Origin: Sabethes cyaneus
Taxonomy: Eukaryota; Arthropoda; Insecta; Diptera; Culicidae
Assembly (NCBI RefSeq): GCF_943734655.1
Contig: NC_071354.1
Coordinates: forward strand, 157,067,142 to 157,131,141
Reading direction: 5' to 3'
DNA length: 64,000 nucleotides
The notes under the pieces were generated by a model. That model had not been told where the DNA came from. It ran no database searches and worked only from the letters and a program-made list of their open reading frames with translations. Positions 55,138 to 64,000 of the stretch are shown here, piece by piece. Position 1 is the first letter of the stretch, and every line of letters starts with the position of its first letter. Made by a program: the position numbers and the translations under genes.

Positions 55138-56213
55138 TTACATAGTAGTTTCCGAATCCGGCGGCGTGTGATAGTTAAGATTGTATGCCGGTGGTCCACT
55201 GTTGAGGAATTGCATCGCACGAAGACTCTCCCGCGAAACAGACCTCCGGTGGGGAAGCTGGGGAACCGACAACGGATCAGTGACGGTAGAAAGCAACTGT
55301 TGTTGTTGTTGTTGTTGGTGTTGCTGCTGCTGCTGCGGTGGTTGTTGTTGTTGTTGCTGCTGTGCATTTATTTGCTGCTGTTGTTGATTTGTTAAACTTG
55401 CAAACATGTTTTCTGCTGTAGTGCCACCCGGTTGAGTGATGTTGAGGTTACCACCCGCGGTGGCGTAGGAGCTTAGAGGTCTCGCTCCGTGAAAATTAGA
55501 ATAACTGGATCGTACCGACGGAGGACGGTTGTTCGTATAGTAATCATCGTTCAGTTCAGGGCTGTGGTTGAGGTTGGAGGTTGAATGTTGATAGGTTGGA
55601 TTGGAGTGGCCACCGGGGTTCGATGATGCCCAAGAGGTTTGCTGTTGCAGGAGGGGCGACGAGGAGTTCATATTATAGTAGATTGGATCGATTGGACTCC
55701 CATCCGGAAGGGTTGGTGTGTGAGTGTTATGTCGTGGGGGATGGTTAAATGTGTTTAGGTTGTTAGATCCCATCTTACTAAAGTTATTTAACATCGATGC
55801 TGTGCTCTGACTCATGATGTAGTCATTGTTTAGGGATTTTAGGTTAGATTCTGTCAGTTCCGAATTCTTATTGTGCACAAACTGTGGAAAGGTTTTGGTC
55901 AGCGTCATCGTCCCGGCACTTTGCTGATTCATTAGTTTAGTTACCGGATTCTGATGAATTTTTCGGCGAGAGTTTCTCGCGCTGCTTCTCGTGTTGGAGT
56001 GACTCCGTCGACTGGTTGTACTCTGTCGGTTTGTAGTACCTCGTTGCATCACAGATCGTCGCTTGACACGACGTGGGGTCATCGGTTTGGGACTGAGCGA
56101 TGGACCCCGGAGATCATCGTCGTCGTGGGCTCCCCGGATCGCATCCACCGGTCGGCTGAACTCGATCGAATAGAGCGATTGACGGTGCTTGGACTTTTTG
56201 CTATTCCTGTTGG
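55138..56213 (-). CDS. Last coding exon of an unidentified gene: basic, Ser/Asn-rich, polyglutamine tail
   Basis: The minus-strand frame is open for about 355 codons from an acceptor near 56214 (AG preceded by a long pyrimidine tract) or 56207, to TAA at 55138-55140. In order: a basic N-terminal part (KKSKHRQSLYSIEFSRPVDA, an acidic DDDD patch, then MTPRRVKRRSVMQRGTTNRQ and more Arg/Ser repeats); a long disordered stretch rich in Ser, Asn, Thr and Pro; glutamine runs (CAG/CAA, 55292-55388); and a conserved-looking end HRRSVSRESLRAMQFLNSGP through PPAYNLNYH to SETTM. It has no domain I recognise and looks like a cytoplasmic tail of a larger protein whose earlier exons lie to the right, beyond or undetected in the window. 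An NKAIN-type membrane protein tail is one unverified possibility. An ATG at 56235 is in frame, but the sequence before it reads like an intron end. Confidence 0.65.
55292..55388 (-). repeat. CAG/CAA glutamine-coding repeat
   Basis: Interrupted glutamine runs within the minus-strand exon. The other frames give artificial runs of leucine, cysteine or asparagine. Confidence 0.9.
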
Positions 56214-56379
56214 CTGTGGACGGTGTATGCCGCATTTCCGGGAAAGTGATGAAGACCAGGGGAACAAAAACAGGGGACAGAAAGAAAATTACCGAATTAG
56301 TATATAGGTTTTGATTATTTACAAATTGCACAAAGCACTGCGCGTGGCATTCGAAACACAACAAAGCTTACATATGCGT

Positions 56380-58150
56380 TTATCTCGTAGTCTAATAATG
56401 TTTAGTGCCGAAATTACAACAACAAAAATAATCAAATTTAGCTAGCACATCTTGTGGCATTAAATTACAAAAAGTTAAATTCTTTGCCAACAAGAGATGG
56501 CTATATAAACATTAACATAAGCAGTAAATCAACCGCTTATTGGCATTTCTGGTATTTTTACTAGGGCACGGGAGGGTATTTTCAGCCCATTAAGCGATGG
56601 CATCTATTTTTTCGGCCTATGGCCTAGTTCTAGTGGAAGAACAGGTGGTTTTGACGTTCTTTGAATAAAAATAATAGATTACTTACAGTCTTGAGAAAAT
56701 AGTTATAACATATTAAAATTGAATGTCGGAAAAGTATTTCTATTGGCGAAAGAAGAGGCAAATGGGCTGAATTTAGAAACCTGCTGAAAACACCCTTTCG
56801 TACCCTACATGTTGCTGTATATTAGCCTTTTGATTTGATTTTGATGTCAGTAATCAGCTGCAAATAAGCATTGTCAGCACTATATGAGGGTTAGCAGTAA
56901 AATAGCCGTATATTTCGCCAAACTAATTTTTAAGCATAGCATGGTCTCGATTTGTAATTAGGTTTGGCATGCTCTTTTCACTTCCAGTTTGTACTTTTGA
57001 TTACTGCATCTCAGGTAAGCAGAATTGCTTATGCTCATTAGTTACCTGGGTAGAATTATTAATTAACTATCCTTTGTTGCAGAAAGCGTAAATGTCTTTA
57101 AAATATTTGTTTGCTCTAATGCCGATTTCAATTTATACGTTCATTACAATGTACTAACATGTTACAATATATAAATTTTAAAGTTTTACTAAACTTACTT
57201 TCTATATACCTAAAATATAAAAGTCCGATTCTACTTCGTAGAAACTCTGAATTATCATCGAACAAATTTGGTTGCAACATGTTCTAGACTGTTTTGGGAT
57301 TGAGCTTAATTCACTACAGTTTGAAATCCTACAGTTTGAAGAGGGCTTAATTCGACGTTCTTTTAATTTTAATAAACTAGTCCGTGATAGTATGAGTGTT
57401 CACTTTATATGCTTGTTTTTTGGTTTTAAAGATCCACTGATCTCAATTCTCATTATTTAGACACTGTTACATGCTACACAGGGCTTCGACCGAACGCGCA
57501 TTCATGTTCACACCGTCCGTTTAGTGGTGGAATACGAACGCTATGCGTAACACAACTGGCAGTTTGCTCAGTCAAACGCCGATTCGCTATGTGCGCGAAA
57601 CGGTGCTGCCACCTTCCCAAGTTTGTTCTATTTGTGAAGTCGGTGCATAGGTTTGTTAAAGAGTGAATAGGATAGACAAAACTTTGCACCAAATCTTCAC
57701 AAACTTTCCATATGGCAGTTCCATGAGAGTACAAGAGATCGATTTGTGCTTACATAGCGAATTGCATGCAGTAGAACGAATGCGTTCTAAAGCTTTTTAA
57801 CATTTTCGTTTCGATCAAGTTGCCTTTACCGTTTGGAGCAGCGAATGACTGCAAAACAGTCAATTAGCTTTTGCTGAGATGCCGCATGAATTGTAAGACG
57901 GCAGCAGCGCAAGCGGCAGATTAACTGGATTCAAAAAACAGTCAAATGATCGTTCAAAAAGCGGAGTTTGAATGCGAAAAGTTCGCATTCACTGCAGTCA
58001 CATTCAACTTGCGATCCCTTTTCAAGCCCTGATGCTACAAGCTTTTTGCAATGATGATGCTTGGTTGCCATAAAAGCTTAAATGCAATTGCTCGAAAAGT
58101 GGCAACTGGTTTACAGTCTAAGAAAATCGCCTTCAATTTTGTTTCTGATA
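56380..58150. other. Probable intron or upstream DNA of the minus-strand gene, nothing recognised
   Basis: AT-rich sequence. The 86-residue minus frame at 57734-57474 has no motif and no good splice context. No upstream exon of the tail gene could be identified. Confidence 0.35.
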
Positions 58151-58154
58151 GCGA

Positions 58155-58300
58155 TCAACCACTCCTCTGTGGCTCAACGGGTTCGCATTATCGGCGAATC
58201 GTGGGACCTGGGGGAAATCCTGGATTCAAATCCGGTTATAATTGGCTCCCGTTATAGCTTGGTTCGATCAGCGAATCCGCCAGCTTGGGTAAAGAGCAAC
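58155..58300 (+). mobile_element. tRNA-derived SINE
   Basis: tRNA-like head with an A-box-like tgtggctcaacgggttcg and B-box-like GGATTCAAATCC (58222-58233), followed by ccggttataattggctcccg. Inverted and decayed relatives lie at 38960-39082 and 49395-49510. It does not form a complete tRNA cloverleaf. Confidence 0.65.
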
Positions 58301-58984
58301 AATACAATTTTTAAATTAAGCATTGCTTCAATGATTCTCTATTACCTAATTCACGTCTTGTCCCACTCTGTATCGATACTATAAATAGCGATGGTATTGC
58401 ATTATAAGAGACTTTTGCGTGACTTGCAGCAGCATCACCAGTTAACTTTAAGTAGCTAGTTTGAAGCTGGTATGCAGATGACGAACGTTGGCTTAAAGAT
58501 CTGGCTCAAAACATAAAATATTTGCCATAACTGCTCCAAATGAACAGAAAATGATAGTGAATTAATGTGGACCGAACAGTTGCTAGTGCCGTACATAGTG
58601 ACATTATGATTTATTTGAATATTTTTGCCTTTCAACTAACCTGTGGATAACCAGTTCAAAATAATGCCGCTAACAAATTGACAATCAGCTGATGCTCTTT
58701 GCAGTTTTCTTGTTTCTTGCCATTCTGCTTTCAGGTATGTTCATTTTTGAAAGCAATACAATCGAAAGTATGTAAAGGATTGCAACTAATTGTTGCAATG
58801 CAACAAATTGAACACACGAAACCCATTTTCGGATGAGACATTTGCTAATCCTTAAGAGTGATTCCTCACTTGGAGAATGGCTGTGTCAAGCCACATGCAT
58901 GGGTATTTTGGCTACCACGTTTTCATACAAGACAATGGTTGATATTTATGCTTATTCCAATAGCGACTTACTAAATAGGATCTT

Positions 58985-59060
58985 TTTTTTCTTTCGAATC
59001 AATGCGTAGAAGATTTTCCGATCGATAAATTTAAAAATATTGAAAATCAATCAGGAATTC
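58985..59060. repeat. Dispersed repeat fragment, inverted relative of 7575-7660
   Basis: Shares atgcgtagaagattttccga with the complement of the earlier copy, plus the adjacent aaaatattgaaaatcaatca region. Family unknown. Confidence 0.4.
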
Positions 59061-59727
59061 GCTGAACTATCAAGCTACTGTACTCTGAAAATAATCGCCT
59101 CTGTTCTATCATACCGATTGAAGCCGGTTCCGATCAGTGTCAACTATATGTCATAATACACCTCGATCTGAATTCAAAATATGGTTTCTCATCGAAACGG
59201 GCCCGATCGGAATGCAGGGCCGAGCCGAATGTTAATTCTTAGCAAAGCGCAGGACAATTCGTGTGCTCTCTCTTTGTCGAATGTTACCTTCTCCGAAAAG
59301 CGAGGAGAATATTTTCTTTAGCAACGCTTTGCTGCTTTACTCTGTCCCCGAATGAACTTCAATTTCGTTTCATCTTTCTTTTTCTACCGGATCGCTACCG
59401 AATGCATTGCTCTGAAGGTCACGGAGCAAATCGTTTCAGTCCGTAAACTTGGCTGTACGATATTCTTTTTGGAATTCAGAGTAAATATCTCCTGTATGTG
59501 AAGAAAGGAGGCTTGTAAAATCAAAGCGAAGCAAAGCCTAGATGCTTCATTCCGTTTTAGAAACTTCTGTTTTTGTTCAACAGATTTCACAGCTATTAGA
59601 GCACAGGACAATCTTCCAGGCGTCTCTCAGCTGAGATTCGCACATCCGACGACTAGTTTGTTAGACCAGCGTCGTACTTCGAAGCCAAACTGGGAGGTTA
59701 CAGTTCTGCTTGAAGTTGTGCTCTTGC

Positions 59728-60577
59728 TACCGTCATCCGGGGATACTTGCAATACTTTTGAATTTTGACTTAGTATAACTTTCGAAGTATACAGTTTAGG
59801 TCCAAGTGTAAGTGGTCAAAACTTGTATAGCTGTGAGTACTTTTGATTTATGATTATGAGAAAAAATATAAACTAAATGAATCTGTAGAATGAACCGAAA
59901 ATAGGGGTGTTGCAAGTTACCCAGTAAACGGGGTTACTTGCAACACTTTTCTGATTTTGCGTTTTTTATGATTTTATATCTGATTTCAAACCGCGAATGA
60001 CTATTTTTAGATATTTTGAATGTATTTGTAGTAAAACAAGAGATACTGGAGGCGTTTTTTGTTACCCAATTTTGTTTTCTGGAGATGGTGGTAGACAAAA
60101 TAATATCGTTCAGATGCACATTTTTTTTTGTACATACTGTCTATTACGATAATTTTCCTTTTTGCAAGTGCTGCAAGCCGCGCCATATTGGAAGTAACAA
60201 TACGAATTCATCGTTTCTTCTCCAAGTTCAAAATATAAAAAAAGTTGAAAGTTGCTATTTGTTAGCTTGTGTGATGCACTTATTGTGTACAGTAACCAAA
60301 CAATAAAAAATAATTCCATGTCAATGAACTGACACAACTATGCACATCCATTTTTCCTACTTTGAAAGTGAAATTACTTTCCTATCGTATAAAAACAAGC
60401 AAAGCAATGATGTAACGGATTAAACTTAACTAAACAATAGATAAACGTCCCTTCTTTAAAATGGCATTGGGTATAAATGATCATGTTAACAAACAATTGC
60501 GTTAGAGCTGTCAAAAGCGCGATGCGCCGAAGTGATGCAAGTAACCCCGGTGTTGCAAGTATCCCCGGATGACGGTA
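59728..60577. mobile_element. MITE, ~850 bp, TIRs CCGTCATCCGGGGATACTTG, TA-flanked
   Basis: taccgtcatccggggatact at the left is complementary to the end agtatccccggatgacggta. A related internal word (ggggttacttgcaacac) occurs near 59930, and its complement-like form ttgcaagtatcc/caagtaacccc lies near the right end. TA at both extremes fits a TA target duplication. No transposase frame. Confidence 0.75.
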
Positions 60578-60620
60578 CGCAAGATGAGTGATTGTAACAG
60601 AAAACAGTATTCCTACAGAA

Positions 60621-60767
60621 ACTATAGATTACAGAGGCGACAAGGCACTCAAAAACCGCTAAATCTTGAATCAAAACGGTGAGTATCATCACAAATAAAG
60701 GTAACTCTCCGTTCTGATTCAGAATTTAGCGGGTTTTGAGTGCCTTGTCGCCTCTGTAATCTATAGT
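60621..60767. mobile_element. MITE, 147 bp with ~44-bp TIRs
   Basis: actatagattacagaggcga and the following bases to ctaaat are complementary to 60724-60767 with a single difference. It is the intact member of the family whose damaged copy lies at 6600-6692. Confidence 0.85.
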
Positions 60768-60779
60768 CTTGCTATAGAT

Positions 60780-62480
60780 TGCTAGAGCAAAATTATCTTT
60801 CCTTCTCAAAAATGGCCGAGTTAGAACCACCTCACGCGGCGTAGATGAGACGGGAAATAATAAAAACGATAGTTGCCTGATTCCAAAAACGGGGAAAAGC
60901 AGGATTGAGCGTGCACAAACCAGTGCCGCCTTAGTGGTTTTTTCTTTTTTATTTACTCGTGTATGACTACATGGTGATGACGTAAAGTCTAAACCTAATT
61001 TTGTTTTTGAATGAAACAAAATTCGGTATTAGACTACCTAATACAACCGGTTTAGTAGCCAGTAGTTTAGTGAGTAAAACATTCGGGTACCAACTGAAAG
61101 TGCATGGGTGTGAGCCCCACCTACCATTGCATAACCCGATAATTTTTGGTCTATATTGAAATTTTCAGTTCTTCCAATTAATCATTCTTCGCCTTAGCGG
61201 TGATAGCACCAATGCGAGGATGTCGCTCAAGGACAGAGCTGGTGTTCGATCGTACAGACAAGATTAACCATTGAACTGAACATTCAAACAACTCTTCCGA
61301 GTCTTAAATAGTGCAGGTCAACGAACTCAGCAGCACCCTAGTTAACTTCGAGGCGCCGTCGTTAGTTGAAATTGAAGCTAAATTCAGATATATGGAGTCT
61401 TGCAGACCACCAGGAATAGTCTGTATTTCAACCGACATGCTGAAAGCTTACCCAGCACTGTTACTGTAAATTTTGCATCAGCGCTTCGCAGCAATATCTG
61501 AGAAACAGCGACTTTTCTGATGAACGGTGACCTTTACGACTTTTGGAATATTTAGCGCTGAAATCAAATCACCTTACCGACCCTAACACGAATTTTCAAT
61601 ATGAAATCCATTCTATTGTCTGCAGGACGTGGTGCGTGTCAGCGTAGACAGCTGGGGGCCTCCGTTACTCGTTGTCTGGATACATTATTCGGGCTTGGTG
61701 GCCTCACACTTGCATTTCCAATTCACGATCGTCGATACGCAACATTATACTTGACTGTGTCATTTTTATGTTTATATTACTTTCCAGCCTTTATTGGTTA
61801 TGTACAAATACATTGCCAGGCATGCTCATTGTGCCCCTTACAGCTATGCTAATCAAAAATAATTATAATAACGCGTTAAAACAAAAAAATATCTCAATTA
61901 TACAAAGTAATTGTTCATATATGGTAATAGTAACCTTACATGGAGTGGAGAAGTCCATAGCACGCAACAAATGGCTATAGAGCTTATTTTGTGGGTTGCA
62001 ATTCTTATAGTATTTTTACAATCCTGAATCAGCTCGAGCTTTTTCTCAATATCTCAGACATGTCAACGAATTTGGACGTGATTTTTGTTGAGATGCTTAT
62101 TAAGAACATTATCAACAAGTTCACTAATCAAATTAGCGAAATTGATTGCCCAATATGCCCAAACGAACGATGGCCCATTTTGCCCCGTATGCTCATTATG
62201 CCTCTATTACCCCTATGTTGAGGAGAGGAGCGGACGACATCTGCAGGAAGACACTCAACTGGTATCCGCCGGGATAACGCAGAAGAGGCAGACTTAGGGG
62301 CTCTGGGTGGCGTAGTATAGTCAAATGTATTCAGATTATTGTTGCAAATCTCTCCTGGCGACAGGTGAAAGCCATAGCAGCAGCGTTGCTATGCTCAGTT
62401 ACACTCACTTAAGCTCATTGTAATGCCTCTTAGAAGCAAAATCTGTAAAAATCATGTATAAAACGTTTCTGGAGCTGAGT
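60780..62480. other. Intergenic or intronic DNA, nothing firmly recognised
   Basis: Contains a weakly tRNA-like stretch near 61050-61130 without a good B box, and repeated words of the type tgctcattgtgcccc / tgctcattatgcc near 61825 and 62190 that suggest an unidentified repeat. No gene is supported. Confidence 0.35.
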
Positions 62481-62486
62481 GTAGTC

Positions 62487-62660
62487 TACAATCTTTCTGA
62501 ATAGAGTACTGTATTGTTTTTTTGTATTTATGCTGAAGTAAGGCTGTAACCTTTTCATTGGCAAACGAACGTTCATTTATTAGTAAAAAAGTTTACTAAA
62601 AGTAAAAGTTAAAAAAAAAAATAAATAAAAAAATGCAGTACTCTATTTAGAAAGATAGTA
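62487..62660. mobile_element. MITE, ~174 bp with ~27-bp imperfect TIRs
   Basis: tacaatctttctgaatagag and following bases pair with ctctatttagaaagatagta at the right, with two or three mismatches. The centre is A-rich. No target duplication was recognised. Confidence 0.65.
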
Positions 62661-64000
62661 CATCACACATAGCTTTATAATTGTTACAAGTATGACTTTT
62701 ACAAATTTTGCTTCCGTGAGGCAATAGAGTCCAACTAGTGTACATGAGCGTAACTACTCGCAGCAACCCTGAATTGCAGATGACCGTGGATAGTTGGGAA
62801 ACCATAGCAACATTTCCTAACGAGTAGCCAGTTTACGACACCAACAACCCTTTCATGCGAAAAACTGCGTACAGACTTTTTAGAATTCTCTTTGTGGTGA
62901 GTCTTACCATTAACAAACTATAAAACAAACTTTAGGCGTTAAAAGATGTTTAGGGAATTACTGGAGTCTGGAGTGTGAAGAAATCATCTAGTCCAATTCT
63001 GTGAATGAGATCTTTGTTTGAAATATCCACAAAAATCTGTAGATGTTATAGCACTGGGTCTGAATACTGTAAAGCAATGTTTGTGCCTTGGTTCAGTACT
63101 TGTGCAGCACGTTCTCCTCATTGAAAGGGAGCTTTGTGTCTTGGTTGCAGCTTAGGAAACAGGACAAAACATTTCTTCATTATTTCTTCGTAATTTCTCC
63201 TCATTTTTTATGTTTAAAATTACGGACAGGAGAGGTGATGAATGTTGTTGAAACGTACAGCCGTTCAGCTTTAAAAGTTTGGGCAATATTAGTAATCGCC
63301 TTTGAATTCTATCAGTCAGTAATTTTTATAAAACAAACATGCGATGTTCTGAGAGAAGCAAAATTCTATTTTTTGAGTTTTCAATTTTGAGTATTTAACA
63401 TTTCATGGCCGTTTTTCAGTCCATTGATTCAGCAACAAATTTGTAAAGGATCTTCTCTCTATCAGACAAAATTTCCAAATATAAAGTTTTTAAAGAAGAA
63501 GTATAACTGATTTTCGCAATATCAGTTTCTAAAACTGTTTACATCACATGGCTGTTGCATCTTGTTCGAAAAAAAAATAGATAACTTGACCAAAATAGGA
63601 GGAATGCGATTTGCGCAAAACTGCTCTTTCGTAAATTTTTAGGAGATGGGTTGAACTGTACAAATACTTACGAACCCTGTCGAGCAAACCTGCTCAATGT
63701 AGATAAAGAAGATAAAACTTAGTTCCTGTTGATTTAAAACTTATTAGGACTACGAGATAAACTTTTTTTTGTTGTTTTTTAAATGTCACTGAAATGATAC
63801 GGATGAGAGCAAAATATTTTTTTGTTTTGTGAAATGGGGGAGAAAATGTTAGTACCTTTATTAGCTACACACAGAACCATCTCTAGTTAGGCCTAATAGT
63901 TTGTTAATAAAAATTAATAAATGTTTTTTCTATGGTAAATTAACTAACGGTTATTTTTACAAGTAGAATGATAAGATTTCATTAATAAATCAACGAAATT
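62661..64000. other. AT-rich DNA at the right edge, nothing recognised
   Basis: Only short open frames without motifs (for example 63088-63390 plus) and A/T runs. Confidence 0.35.

Noticed and set aside
55102..55395. Plus-strand leucine/cysteine-rich proteins opposite the glutamine repeat
   Set aside because: They are the antisense reading of the CAG/CAA tract.
57474..57734. Upstream exon of the minus-strand tail gene
   Set aside because: No acceptor/donor pair in a fitting phase and no motif; likely a chance open frame.
1..64000. Endogenous viral insertions
   Set aside because: No viral polymerase, nucleoprotein or glycoprotein motifs were recognised; all reverse transcriptase signals fit non-LTR retrotransposons.

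Overview
The window looks like dipteran, most likely mosquito (Culicidae), nuclear DNA. This is inferred from two conserved insect genes with a mixture of ~60-bp and multi-kilobase introns, and from a dense load of RTE- and Jockey-type non-LTR retrotransposon relics, tRNA-derived SINEs and short terminal-inverted-repeat (TIR) elements. The species cannot be fixed from the sequence alone.

Three protein-coding loci can be supported. (1) Plus strand, 11163-23761: puromycin-sensitive aminopeptidase (Psa/NPEPPS family, M1 zinc peptidase) in four coding exons, with a 9.9-kb first intron full of transposons. (2) Plus strand, 31279-48489: Iml1, the DEPDC5 subunit of the GATOR1 complex, in twelve exons whose phases all agree and which encode 1540 residues. 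(3) Minus strand, about 56213-55138: the last coding exon of a gene entering from the right, encoding a basic, serine/asparagine-rich and glutamine-repeat tail. I cannot name this gene with confidence. Psa (cytosolic peptide trimming) and Iml1 (TORC1 nutrient signalling) have no evident functional link beyond adjacency.

Layout. 1-6.1 kb: two minus-strand RTE pieces, an unassigned GC-rich repeat and a 5'-truncated Jockey-like element with frameshifts. 6.1-10.5 kb: AT-rich DNA with an 8-bp-TSD MITE and a mariner transposase relic. 10.5-23.8 kb: Psa; its intron 1 holds a piggyBac-type MITE, Jockey and RTE relics, a tandem array of eleven ~143-bp units, and a SINE. 23.8-31.2 kb: intergenic, with a perfect 132-bp spacer-free palindrome, an RTE relic and several MITEs, one of them a hAT-type copy with exact 8-bp target duplications. 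31.3-48.5 kb: Iml1; intron 4 carries a nested hAT element plus an inverted relative of the piggyBac MITE, and intron 10 carries RTE relics. 48.5-64 kb: RTE debris, foldback elements, the minus-strand gene end, SINEs and more MITEs.

The most useful irregularities are an apparent one-base reading-frame break at the start of Psa exon 4, the long perfect palindrome, the alternating (dimeric) structure of the 143-bp array with a hairpin in each unit, and the multiply nested hAT element in Iml1 intron 4. I saw no CRISPR array, rRNA, true tRNA gene or viral insertion, and nothing I would call a new multi-gene system.
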